The translations under genes were made by a program, and so were the position numbers. The notes below the pieces were generated by a model, which ran no database searches, had not been told where the DNA came from, and saw nothing but the letters and a program-made list of their open reading frames with translations. From Buddleja alternifolia (taxonomy: Eukaryota; Streptophyta; Magnoliopsida; Lamiales; Scrophulariaceae), in NCBI GenBank assembly GCA_019426215.1, contig CM033393.1, positions 8,156,046 through 8,220,045 on the forward strand: a stretch of DNA of 64,000 bases. Direction: 5' to 3'. Below, piece by piece: positions 47,536 through 58,947 of the stretch (positions are counted from its first letter, which is position 1; each line of letters begins with the position of its first letter).

Positions 47536-47842
47536 TGTTATGAATAATTATATGGATATCCATGTATCCTCCACTATATGATATGATAGATGATCATTTC
47601 TCCTCCTCTTTATGTTATAGTGGATGATCATTGCTCTTCCACTACTTTTAAATCCATCTTTTCCATTATGCACTCAACTCTTGAAATAATTGTACCTACT
47701 ATTTTGTGCCTATAAATAGGACATGAAGTTGTATTGTTAAGACACACCAAAATCAAAGAAAGAATTCTCTTCTTAATTTTCTAGTCTCTCTACTTTAGAA
47801 TATTTGTATATATTTCATAATATTTGGAGTTATTTCATAACA
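47536..47842 (+). repeat. 5' LTR of element H
   Basis: 307 bp. TATAAATA at 47711-47718 is a good LTR promoter TATA box. Short LTRs of this size are within the copia range. Confidence 0.9.
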
Positions 47843-47858
47843 CGTTATCAGCACGATC
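47843..47858 (+). promoter_or_regulatory. Primer-binding site region of element H
   Basis: CGTTATCAGCACGATC immediately follows the LTR end. It is not the common initiator tRNA-Met type. ACACGTTATCAGCACG is seen in other plant copia elements at this position; I cannot name the tRNA with confidence. Confidence 0.55.
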
Positions 47859-48234
47859 CGTCTCAAAGGGTTAATCATTTTAAAATTTGGCAAAAGATAT
47901 ACATGGGGTACTCAACGTATGATGTAACATCCATTGAGAGATTTTCGTGAGTTATTATGAGTTTGTAAAGAAAATTGATGGACAAGATTTTTAAAACAAA
48001 GCAAGAAAAAAAGGTAAAGAAAAGGTACGTATATTTCAATATTTAACAAAAATAAAAATATGCAATAATTCTCTTGATGTTTGGAAAGAAGACATGTGTA
48101 TATGTGCATATATTTGATTAGTATTATTCTTTTGAAAAATCCTATCATGTTGAAAATATTTTAAGAAGTTGAATGATTGTTATGTTATTCATTTTATACT
48201 TTGATAATAGTATTATATTGATGAATCTTGAAAA

Positions 48235-48910
48235 AAACTTGACTTTGTGACTCTTGATATTACGAGGAAAAATTATTTTTCTTGGGCGTTAGATGTTGAA
48301 ATTCATCTTGATGCAAATAACTATACTCCATTTCCTGAAGTGAATGTGTTGAGCAATATATAAATTCATATATGCAAATAACTATATTCCATTACCTGAA
48401 GTGAATGTGTTGAGCAATATATAATTATTTTAATCATGAGTCCCGTCCAACTAGTTCTGCTACATTCCCTGAAGTGAACGTAGCAGCACATAACTATTTT
48501 AATCATTAAAGAAATCATGGACGTAGACGTGGTCGTGGATATGGTCATAGAAATCGTGGTGGTTATTCAAAAAACACATCTTTCCACCAGAAGTGGAAAA
48601 ATAATGAAGAGAAACATGAAAGTGGCCAAAATAGCAAATTTGTGAAAAATTTATGCTATCGTTGTGGTGGTAAAGGTCATTGGTCATATACCTGTCGTAC
48701 ACCAAAGCATCTTGTTGACCTTTACCAAGAATCGCTAAAAAGTAAAAGAAAGAAAATAGAAACAAATTTTGCTTTTGAAAAAGGCGATTCTGATCATGGT
48801 CGATTTTGATGACACTCATTTAGATGTTGCTGATTTCTTTGATGATCCTAATGAAAAAATTGATCACTTGATTGGAGATGGAAGTGTTCAAAAACAAATT
48901 TGTTAAGTTT
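48235..48910 (+). pseudogene. Element H gag, shortened
   Basis: The N-terminus reads LDFVTLDITRKNYFSWALDVEIHLDANNY, a standard copia gag opening. Most of the middle is missing. In its place a 61-bp segment (48313-48373) is repeated once. The C-terminal part has GRGRGRGYGHRNRGG, then the zinc knuckle CYRCGGKGHWSYTC (about 48655) and a Lys-rich tail. The frame is interrupted by several stops between these pieces, so no working gag can be made. Confidence 0.75.
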
Positions 48911-49054
48911 TAATTCTAGTAATTTATAAATAAATATTTAAGTATGTTGTTTTAAAGTTCAATAAATGAATTTATTCATAAGATTATCGTTTCTTATATT
49001 AAATAATATTATTTGATATTTACTCGATCAGCAACAACATCAATAATGAAAATA

Positions 49055-50970
49055 TATGTCTCGCTGATAGTACAACAACTCACACCATCCTCAAAAATAA
49101 AAAATACTTCTCTTATTTAGTAATGCAAGAAGCCAATGTTAATACTATATCGGGTAGTGCAAAATTAATTGAAGGCTCCGGCAGAGTTAATATATTGTTA
49201 CCCGGAGGAACACAATTTTATATTGATGAAGCTTTATATTCTACTAAATCTCAAAGAAATTTACTAAGCTTCAAAGATATCCACCGAAATGGATATCATA
49301 TTGAGACAACAAGTGATGGCAATATTGAGTATCTTTACATCACTAATACAATATCTTGTAACAAATGTATATTGGAAAAGTTGCCAGCATTGTCCTCTGG
49401 TTTGTACTACACGCATATATCTACTATTGAAACACATTTTATCGTAAACCAGAAGTTTACAAATCAAAATAAGTTTGTTGTTTGGCATGACCGGTTGGGC
49501 CACCCCGGATCAATTATGATGCGAAAGATAATTGAGAATTCATATGGTCATCCATTGAAGAGCCAGCAGATTCTTCAATCGAATGATTTCTCATGTGCTG
49601 TTTGTTTATAAGCAAAAATAGGAAGTGAATCTATTACGTTTTTGGAACGTATTCAAGGCAATATTTGTGGACCAATACACCCGTCGTATGGACCATTTAG
49701 ATATTTTATGGCTTTAATTGATGCATCAACAAGATGGTCACATGTATCTTTGTTATCAACTCGCAACCTGGCGTTTGCGAGATTGCTTGCTCAATTGATT
49801 AGACTACGAGCACATTTTCCTGATTATCCTATTAAGAAGATACGCCTTGATAATACGGGTGAATTTACTTCCAAAACGTTCAATGACTATTGTATGTCTA
49901 TTGGAATTGATGTTGAACATCCTGTAGCACATGTTCATACACAAAACGGTCTAGCAGAATCGTTTATTAAACGTCTGCAGTTAATTGCAAGACCTTTACT
50001 TATGAGATCAAAACTTCCTATTTCTTGTTGGGGACATGCTATTGTGCATGCAGCATCACTTATTCGCATAAGGCCAACAAGTTATCATAAATTCTCCCCA
50101 TTACACTTGGTTTTTGGTCAGAAACCAAATATTTCCCATCTAAAATTTTTTGGATGTGCGGTATATGTTCCAATTTGCTCCACCACAACGCACTAAGATG
50201 GGTCCTCAAAGGAAGTTGGGAATATATGTTGGATTCGAGTCTCCATCGATAATAAAGTATCTAGAGCCATTGACTGGCGATTTATTTACGGCTCGATTTG
50301 CTGATTGTCATTTTGATGAATCAGATTTCCCAACATTAGGGAGAGAAAATAAGCAGCTGGAAAAGAAAATTAGTTGGAATGAATTATCTTTATATCATCT
50401 TGATCCTCGAACAAAACAAAGTGAACTGGAAGTTCAAAAGATAATTCACTTGCAAGGTTTAGCTAACCAACTGCCAGACGCATTTACTGACCTAAAAAAA
50501 AAAAGTGACTAAGTCACATGTACCAGCTGTTAATGCTCCAGTAAGAATTGTTGTCCCTGAAGGTCAAAGTAATGAGTCTACTGCACGCCTGAAGCGTGGT
50601 AGACCTATCGGTTCCAAAGATAGTCATGCTCGAAAAAGAAAAGGAGCTAAGAATCAAGATGGTCTAATCGAGGATAAAATAACTCCAGAAGAGTCTCCAG
50701 TCATAACTAATATTTCGGTTCCAGAAGAACCTCAGGTACCTGAAAATTGTGAAAATAATGAGATCTCAATCGATTATGTTATGAACGGGAAACGATGGAA
50801 TCGAAATGAAGTCAACGTTGATGATAAATTTGCATATAATGTAGCGCTAAATATGATGAATGATAATGAGGATCAAGAACTAAAGTCTATTAATGAATGT
50901 CGACAAAGAAATGATTGGCAAAAAATGGAAAGACGCAATGAGGGCAGAGTTAAACTCGCTTGAACCAACG
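49055..50970 (+). pseudogene. Element H protease and integrase
   Basis: The protease-like motif LADSTTTHTILKNKKYFSY starts near 49056. The zinc region WHDRLGHPGS...C..C is at 49483-49610. A TAA interrupts at 49609-49611. The integrase core then shows ALIDASTRW, RLDNTGEF and NGLAESFIKR, holding the D, D and E residues. A frameshift near 50160-50200 leads to GIYVGFESPSIIKYLEP. Another sits at an A-run near 50497-50507, and a third at an A-run near 50921-50927. The region between integrase and RT is charged and variable, as usual. Most of the protein is readable and only lightly damaged. Confidence 0.85.
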
Positions 50971-51125
50971 AAAAGTTTTTGGACCTGTAGTCCGTACACC
51001 TGAAGATGTAAAAGTTTTTGGACCTGTAGTCCTTACACCTGAAGATGTAAAAGTTTTTGGACCTGTAGTCCGTACACCTGAAGATGTAAAAGTTTTGAAC
51101 CTGTAGTTCGTACACCTGAAGATGT
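50971..51125 (+). repeat. Four tandem 39-bp repeats at the start of element H reverse transcriptase
   Basis: Units start at 50971, 51010, 51049 and 51088, each encoding KVFGPVV(R/L)TPEDV. The first three are 39 bp and keep frame; the fourth is 38 bp and shifts it. Related elements normally have this segment once, so this is an expansion in this copy or lineage. Confidence 0.85.
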
Positions 51126-52608
51126 AAAGCCAGTAGGATACAAATGGGTATTTGTGCGAAAACGAAATGAGAAAAATGAAATTGTAAGATATAAGGCACG
51201 TCTTGTTGCCCAAGGGTTTTCGCAACGACCTGTCATAGATTATGAGGAAACTGATTCTCCTGTGGTGGATGCAACTACTTTTCGTTATATAATAAGTCTG
51301 GCAGTGCATGAAAAACTTGATTTGCGTCTAATGGATGTTGTTACAACCTATTTGTATGGCTCGCTTGATAATGATATATATATGAAAATCCCTGAAGGAT
51401 TTAATATGCCTGAAGCATATAATTTAAGTTCTCAAGAACATTATTCAATTAAATTAAGTAAGTCATTGTATGGACTGAAACAATCTGGACGAATGTGGTA
51501 TAATTGTCTCAGTGAATATTTGTTGAAGGAAGGATATAAGAATGATCAAATTTGTCCTTGTATTTTCATGAAAAGATCTGGAAATGAGTTTGTTATAATT
51601 ACAGTTTATGTTGACGATTTAAATATCGTTGGAACTCCTGAAGAGATTTCAAAAACTGTTCATTGTTTAAAGAAAGAATTTGAAATGAAAGATCTTGGAA
51701 GAACAAAATTTTGCCTTGGGTTGCAAATTGAATATTTAAAGAACGGAATTTTTGTATATCAAGATGCTTATATATCAAAGGTGTTAAAGCGATTCTACAT
51801 GGATAAATCACATCCATTGAACACCCCAATGGTCGTAAGGTCGCTAGATGTGAACAAAGATCCTTTTCGACCTCGAGAAAATGATGAAGAATTACTTGGT
51901 CCTGAAGTACCATATCTAAGTGCAATAGGTGCACTAATGTATCTTGCTTGTCATACTCGACCTGATATAGCATTTGCTGTTAATCTATTAGCAAGATATT
52001 GTTCTTCTCCTACGCGAAGGCATTGGAATGGGGTTAAGCAGGTACTTCGCTATCTTAGAGGAACAATGGATATGGGATTTTTTTATTCAAATGTACCCAA
52101 ATCCGAACTGATTGGATATGCAGATGCTGGATATATGTCTGATCCTCATAGTGGTCGTTCACAAACGGGCTATTTATTTACATGTGGTGGCACAACCATT
52201 TCATGGCGGTCTATGAAACAAACCATATCGGCCACATCATCTAATCATGCAGAAATATTGGCTATTCACGAGGCAAGTCGAAAATGTGTTTGGTTAAGAT
52301 CCATGATTCAACACATTCGAGGGACTTGTGGTTTATCTTCTGAAAAAATGATCCCGACGATCTTATATGAAGATAATTCCGCATGTATCGCACAATTGAA
52401 AGAAGGGTACATTAAAGGAGATAGAACAAAGCATATTTCACCAAAGTTCTTTTTCACTCACGATCTTCAGAAGAATGGTGATATCAATGTTCAACAAATC
52501 CGTTCCAGAGATAATCTTGCTGATTTGTTCACCAAGGCACTTCCTACAGCAACATTTGAAAAATTAGTCTACAATATTGGCGTGCGCAGACTTAAAGATC
52601 TTGACTGA
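51126..52608 (+). CDS. Element H reverse transcriptase and RNase H
   Basis: An open 484-codon frame from the internal ATG 51154 to TGA 52606-52608, preceded in frame by KPVGYKWVFV from about 51126. RT landmarks: YKARLVAQGFSQRP, DYEETDSPVV, MDVVTTYLYG, LYGLKQSGRMW, the catalytic YVDDLNIVG (about 51607) and EFEMKDLG. RNase H landmarks: YADAGYMSD, SQTGYLF, ISWRSMKQ, SNHAEILA, LYEDNSACI, KHISPKFF and LADLFTKALP. All catalytic acidic positions I can recognise are present. It is separated from integrase by the frameshift in the tandem repeat, so it would not be made as part of one polyprotein. Confidence 0.9.
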
Positions 52609-52829
52609 TATTGTCGCGAGGGGGAGATAATACGCGCTGCACTCTTTTTCCCTTAACCAAGGTTTTTCCCACTGGGTTTTCCTGGTAAGGTTTTTAATGA
52701 GGCAGCATCTGATTGCGTATTGAAAGAATTATGTACTCTTTTTCCTTCACTAGGTTTTTATCCCACAGGGTTTTTCCTAGTAAAGTTTTAACGAGGCATA
52801 TTCTTAAGTGATGGACATCCAAGGGGGAG
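52609..52829 (+). promoter_or_regulatory. Element H 3' untranslated region with a two-copy motif and polypurine tract
   Basis: GAGGGGGAGATAATA lies just after the stop. Two similar copies of about 60 bases follow (starting CTCTTTTTCC near 52640 and 52736, ending AATGAGGCA / AACGAGGCA). Each holds an AGGTTTTT...GGGTTTT(T)CC(T)...A(A)(G)GTTTT pattern. CCAAGGGGGAG at 52819-52829 is the polypurine tract next to the 3' LTR. Confidence 0.7.
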
Positions 52830-53136
52830 TGTTATGAATAATTATATGGATGTCCATGTATCCTCCATTACATGATATGATGGATGATCATTTCTCCTCC
52901 TCTTTATGTTAGAGTGGATGATCATTGCTCTTCCACTACTTGTAAATCCATCTTTTCCATTATGCACTCAACTCTTGAAATAATTGTACCTACTATTTTG
53001 TGCCTATAAATAGGACATGAAGTTGTATTGTTAAGACACACCAAAATCAAAGAAAGAATTCTCTTCTTAATTTTTTAGTCTTTCTACTTTAGAATATTTG
53101 TATATATTTCATAATATTTGGAGTTATTTCATAACA
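52830..53136 (+). repeat. 3' LTR of element H
   Basis: 307 bp, same length as the 5' LTR, with TATAAATA at 53005-53012. Confidence 0.9.
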
Positions 53137-54087
53137 AAAAGTACTTTCTAAGAGGGCCTTTTTACCAAAAAAGTGAAAAAAGATATATTTTAATTTATTC
53201 AAAAAGTGATATGTAAATTAAATATAGTTGGGTCTGTAAAATTGTCGTTGGCAGTGGAAGGAATCCATGTGACAAACCCACACAAAAACAAAGAGAAATT
53301 CGGCAACTATCGTGTGATAAAGACCAACACATTTTCCCAAGACCTTCGCAAATTGTTTTTCTCTGTTAATATATGAACAAACATCTACTTTTTTAATTTT
53401 ATTATAATATTTTGAATAATTTAACTTTTTTAGAGCAAACCCAGATTTCAATAAAACATTCTGTCATGCATTATTCCCCAACGTACGAGACCTTCCTTCA
53501 TGTGCATAGGAATGATATTTACGAGATTTTTGGACTGTGGAATATATTCTTCAACAATATTATTATTATCCGTGATCTATAATTTTCTTTTTGACTACCT
53601 TTCGGTTTAATATAATAGGCAATGATACGGAATTAGGACTTAATTAGCGTTAAAAACTTGATGAATATCTGAAGAGCCAGTTTAAGTAACAAGTTGGTGA
53701 TTATGATAATTCAATTGTGTGTGACCAAGACTTGTCATAGAGTATAAGAATGTTATAGGGTTAGTAGTATCTGTTTTTGCACTATACTCCCTCAGAATAC
53801 AAAAATAAGAACGTACCGCTGGAAAAGTGTTATTTTGTATCACTTTCCCCGGAAAATTCTATGCTACGTACACCGAGACGAATAATCCCAGTGTAGCACA
53901 CAATATACGGGTATGATAGTAAAAAGCCTATCAATGAACTCGATCTAGCATAGATTTTTCCATGAACAACCCACTTTCCCCTAACATCATTTTGAAACAC
54001 AAAAGGGTTACTTATGCGATGATTGCCATGTCGGAGTTTTTTAAAAGGGCTAATAACAATTCACCCACTCAAAGGAGAATTTTTTTC
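53137..54087. other. No gene recognised
   Basis: AT-rich DNA. A 77-codon minus frame at 53218-53451 has no recognisable features. Confidence 0.5.
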
Positions 54088-54089
54088 CC

Positions 54090-54509
54090 CATCCCATAAC
54101 TTTGACTCATTTCAATTTGGCTCATTCGTTATGAATTTCTCACATTTAATCCCATAATTTTCAAAATGTCTAACATTTAGTCCCAACTGAATTTTCCATC
54201 TAAAATTTAATGGTCAATTCGGTTAGTCAATATTTGACCCATTTTTTGGGGAGATTTTGTGTATGAGTGATACGTTATATTGAATAGAAATATTATGATT
54301 TTGAATATAAGATGTGTGTGATTGCATTCAGGCATGAATTCTCCTTTAAAAATTGGGTCACAATATTGACTAATGGAGTTGACTGTTAAATTTTGGATAA
54401 AATTTTTGGGAAGGACTAAACGTGAGACATTTTAAAAGTTATAAAACTAAATATGAGATATCCGTAACGAATAAGATCAAAATTGAAATGAGGCTATAGT
54501 TATAGGACG
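54090..54509. mobile_element. Foldback/MITE-like long inverted repeat
   Basis: The left arm (54090-54247) and right arm (54347-54509) are imperfect inverted copies of about 160 bp. Both contain, in the same order on opposite strands, TCATTTCAATTT, TCATTCGTTA, AAAATGTCT, TTAGTCC, TTAGTCAATATT and GACCCA. The centre is about 100 bp. No target duplication could be fixed. Confidence 0.7.
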
Positions 54510-54781
54510 AAAAGTGCAATTTCCCCCACTAAAAATTACGTGTTTTTGCAGCATCCTCTTAACACATAAAAAGAATATTTCCCCTCAAAAGTGTTGTAGA
54601 ACTTTCCCTATTATGTATTTGAAATTAATTTTTATACTATTGAGTGCAAAACATAAGGGCAAATATTATTAGACTTTGGAGCAAGAACTAGAACTTAATA
54701 AAGTTTAATTTGTACATGAAGAAAAATTAATAAGCATACACGTAGACAGGTAAATATGGTCAGATTTATACCTCTTTCGAT

Positions 54782-55039
54782 TTGAATGAGCTTTTGGAAC
54801 ATTCCGACGTTTGGTGTTCGCAGCGGATTATCGATGCATGTCCCGACTTCGAGCTTTTCTACAACCTTCAATTAAATAGGTTCTGCAAGCTCTTCCTCGC
54901 TGCAATGACTGCTACTAGAGCTTCCACTAAGTGTCCACACCTTAAACCCTTGGGAGAACTGGTAAGGAGAGACGAACTACATTTCTGGGAGAGAGTGGAG
55001 AGAGTACGAGTGACAAAACGGAACTCCGATTATCTGTGA
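54782..55039 (+). other. Unrecognised 85-codon frame
   Basis: MNELLEHSDVWCSQRIIDACPDFELFYN... has mixed, protein-like composition and a higher G+C than its surroundings. I do not recognise it, and there is no domain, signal or neighbour to assign a role. It may be a leftover exon or transposon fragment next to the LTR at 55104. Confidence 0.25.
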
Positions 55040-55103
55040 GTGATACATGATATGTGACGTGTGATCTCTGGGGAGATACGTCTAACTAAATAAATGAGTT
55101 TCC

Positions 55104-56625
55104 TGTTGGGATCGCGTGGTCTAACCCCGGGGATGCTGGTTGCAGCGGAAGCACGAAATTCAAAAATTCAAACAAAAACGCGAGGCATTCCCAAATTAGG
55201 GCTAGGCAGACATCGTACCATCAAATTCAAAAGCTCACAAAGAGAAGTTATCACGTGTTTAGTTATGCAACTCCCTGCTTCACCTCTCCGGATTGATTTG
55301 CTCTAGCGCCCTAAGTGTTACGCCTCTATGGTGTATCCACACCTTAGTTCGTACCCTCGATTATCTCCACCAGTGCTAGCCAAGAGAATATCGAATTTCG
55401 GCTTATGAGAAAAGGGTAGAAATATATTTTAGGTGTTCTTCATACTCAACACATGAGTTGGAAGAATAACTTGTGAAAGAGGTGAAAGAGAAAAGATGAG
55501 AGAAAGAAATGATATTTTCAAACCCTAGTTTTCAACTAATGAAAACTCTTAACCATAATAATTTAAAGCAACAATATATCACGCCCTACACATACACGTC
55601 TAGTGTGTGTGTTCACATTGACTACTTAACAGACGTGTGATACATATATATGTATACGCTATTTTATTTTATTTAGTTTCATTTCATTCTCATACTCTCT
55701 TGCTTAATTAATTGGATACCTTTTCCAACTAATTAGATATTTCCATATATTTCATATCATATCAAATATACCATATCTTTTTAATAAGACCTTTTCCATG
55801 TAATTAGTTAACTAACTAATGAAATAGATCTTACCAGGTCTACAAGATTTATCCAGATATAATTATAAAATCTTTCCATATAATTAATTAGTCAACTAAT
55901 TAATTAATTAGATCTTACCATATATATTTAGATCCATAATATAAATATATATGTATAAATGTGATGACTTAGTGAACAAGACACAATCCATCACACACAT
56001 CCACACACGCCTATGCGTGCATATATATATATATTATTTATATATATTATTTGTATTCTCTTTCACATATTAATTAATTAATTAGCCTTTCCCAATTCAA
56101 TATTTCAATATTAAATTATAAGACTATTATTAATTAGGACCACTTAATTAATTTATTCCTCATTCCTGATTAATTAATTCCAATTAATTAACCTATCCAT
56201 TAATTCACAAAGAATTAACTAGCCAATAGGTACTATACTAAGTTAAGCGTGTGACCCCTTAGGCTCGTTAACATGCTAGCAATAAGTCCTTTCCCATAGG
56301 GTAGATTAATTATTCTCAATAATTAATTAGGCCTTGGATTAACTTCACCAATTAACCCAAGACACCTATTAGTCATGGTTTGATGTCTAGCAACGTCGCT
56401 ACGACTTCCTAGATGTTATCGATGAAAAGCAAACCTATCCAGATTTTGATCTTCATGTGAGTCAAATTCTTCCATCTTTTTCCCATCTAAGGTCTAGGGT
56501 TTGGCGACTGTCGAAACCCTAATAATCTTGGAAACTATAATTGGACACTAATGATCCGGTCTTCTAAGCGGGTGAGACCTTCGCTCTTCTTCAAGAGCTT
56601 GCACCCTTATCAATAATCATAGTAC
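55104..56625 (-). repeat. 3' LTR of copia element I (left copy)
   Basis: Starts TGTTGGGATCGCGTGG and matches the sequence from 61022 along most of its length. Shared blocks include GAGGCATTCCC, CACCTCTCC, GATCTTACCA, AACTAGCCAATAGGTACTA and TCTAGGGTTTGGCGA. Similarity becomes uncertain after about 56625, so the inner boundary is not fixed. It contains (TA) runs and TTAATTAA blocks. Confidence 0.75.
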
Positions 56626-58184
56626 ATTTGTACTTGATATTCGACTGGTAGAACCTCATCTCTTTTCTACAAGATAGGCTCACATATCTAGATACCTTTT
56701 ATCGCCGCATCCTTATGCGCGATTTAAATGGTAGAGTTAACCTTTGTCTCTTCTAAAGAGACGTTCTCAACTTTTACTCTTCTATTTGGTATAAAACAAA
56801 TCCTCTATCATCTCTTAAGTTCATGTCATAAGACTAGAGATTCCGGTTCTAATTTTTCCATGTTGTTTTTCAATAAACAACACCAATCCAATCCATTGGA
56901 TCAATTACGGTTTCGACTTAATACATCAGATATATCAACCAAAAACTAATTTTAACTCATAGAATTACTTGTACCTATTACTCATGCTTTGCAGGAAGAA
57001 TCTCCTTTGATTCTTCCATGTTGAACTTTAGTCAGCATGTTATCTATGTGTTTGGAAAAAAAAAACTACAGCAACCCAATGGCGCTCACATATTGTTATA
57101 TCGTGCAGTTAGGGTGCTTCTCCCTTTTGAGCTCATTTGGAAAATTGAGATGATGATCACATGTACGTTACTCATGTAACATTACCAACATATAATACTA
57201 ATAAACCAGTTGTTCACCTATTAACGTTTAGAACTTAAGTTTTTAAAGGGACTCAATCCATAGAATAACCTTTGAAGCTCTTACGCTTTGGGTTGGCTCC
57301 CACAATTTGGCAAGACCTTTTGACTTCCGTCATATCACTCGAATGCCTTCCTCAAGATCGTAGGGAATGGAACTTGTGTTCATAGGTTTATAGATTTACT
57401 ATTCATTCACTTTAATTTTCAATAGTGTTTGATCTATTTATCGAGTTTCCAGTTTCCATTACTATCCTCATTCTTTCGTAAAATAACTCCTTCATTTGGA
57501 AGATAGGATTTTATAATATGATCTCTGTCGTTTCAAGTTATAATGAACACGATATACCTAAGTTTCCTTAGGATACTCCTAAACACAGGATAAGAGGATC
57601 ACTAATCCTTATTTCCTCCCACTGTTTGCTTGGCATAAGCAATACCTCTAACATCCTCGACGTGTGTGGTTTTTATGTCACATCTTATGTGATCAATTTC
57701 AAGGTTACACTTATTACTCTATTTCAAATAGATTAATGTGCTCGCTTAGGTCATTACCTTGGTAGCCAGATCAATGCTTACATTTATTGTGTTATATGAG
57801 TTAAATGTAATGAAGATAGTTTTCAAAGCATGTTATAAAAATTAATTGTAGAACAAAAATAATAAACGCACTTTAATAAAATCTCCACCCATAAACAAAG
57901 ACGGAGCAACATGGTTCACAAATTAATCTAAAAAACATAACAAAACATTCTTTGAAAAACATTATCTCATTTTGAAAAAGATAAACAAATGACTCTTCTC
58001 CTAAATCCTTAGCAGCAATAACCGCTTCATTAGCATCTTTAGGATCATCACTTTGTTTCTTCTCACCATTTGCAAGCCATTGCAAAGGTAAGCACCTCTA
58101 TGGTGTCATAACACCTAAGAAGCACAGTTAACTAACAAGTTAACTTAACAACAAATGTACCTTTCTTGCGCTCGTGAGGAGGCT
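56626..58184 (-). other. Element I interior, pol not recognisable
   Basis: No protease, integrase, RT or RNase H motif was found. Two CTCCCAC words (57297, 57627) could be minus-strand polypurine tracts. Small frames here are not supported. The pol genes appear to be deleted or decayed beyond recognition. Confidence 0.45.
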
Positions 58185-58947
58185 CAGGGCATTAATCTTT
58201 TCAGTGTCCCTTCTTTTTACAGTTAAAGCACTTCCTAATAACCCCTTGGGCTATCTTTATACCTCCCTTTGCTTGCATCTTTGCCTTTCTTCTTCTTCTT
58301 CCCTTTGCCTTTCTTTTTACCAAAAGCGGGAGATGAAGAAGTGTCAACAAGTAATACAGGCTTTTCCTTCTCGACCGTTGCCTCAGCAGTCCGCAACATG
58401 TATAACAACTCTGGAAGTGTGGCAACAATTTAGTTCATGTCGAAATTCACTACAAACTGATCGTAGGCATGAGAGAGCGACTGAAGGACTAAATCATTAG
58501 CCAAGTCAGGATTCACTGGCACCTCCATATCATTGAGTTCGTTCAGCAAGGCAATCATGCTCAACACATGGTCGGTGACCAATGTTCTTTTAGTCATGCG
58601 AGCTCCAAATAACTCGCGAGAGATAGAAAACCTCTCACGGCGCGTCTTAATGACATAAAGCTCCTCCAGTGCAAAAATGACCTCTGATGCGTACTGCACA
58701 GTCTTAGACTACCCCTAGAACTCATTAGTTATAGAGGCCAAAATGAGATAATTCACTTAGATGTCGTCTTTGCGCAATTTCTCATGTGCATCTCGAGCAG
58801 CCCTTGGAGCGGCTCAATAGGTTGGATTAAGACATAGTCTAGGCCTTCAGATTGTAGCTCAATCTTGAGGTTGCGGTACTAGTCAGGGAAGTTCGGGCCA
58901 TTTAGCTTATTAGTTTCAAGGATTACTGTGAGTAGAGTTTTAGCCAT
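58185..58947 (-). pseudogene. Copia element I gag
   Basis: Starts at ATG 58947 (minus): MAKTLLTVILETNKLNGPNFPD, then YRNLKIELQSEGLDYVL, the usual copia gag opening with a stop replacing Trp. After frameshifts it continues YASEVIFALEELYV...RELFGARMTKRTLVTDHVLSMIALLNEL...LVLQSLSHAYDQFVVNFDMN (58699-58430). It ends with basic KAKGRRRRKAKMQAKGG and the knuckle CFNCKKKGH, whose following Trp codon is now TGA. It is a UBN2-type gag and clearly non-functional. Confidence 0.8.

Larger units (their letters stand above)
47536..53136 (+). mobile_element. Element H: full-length Ty1/copia retrotransposon, 5.6 kb
   Basis: Two 307-bp LTRs (47536-47842 and 52830-53136) start TGTTATGAA and end TTCATAACA, a perfect 9-base inverted end. 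By eye they differ at about eight positions, so this is the youngest element here. The order gag, protease, integrase, RT, RNase H is copia type. The flanks are AAGAG on the left and AAAAG on the right: an imperfect duplication, or AAAAG plus two PPT bases (AG) retained on the left. Frameshifts in gag and pol mean it cannot move on its own as it stands. Confidence 0.9.
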
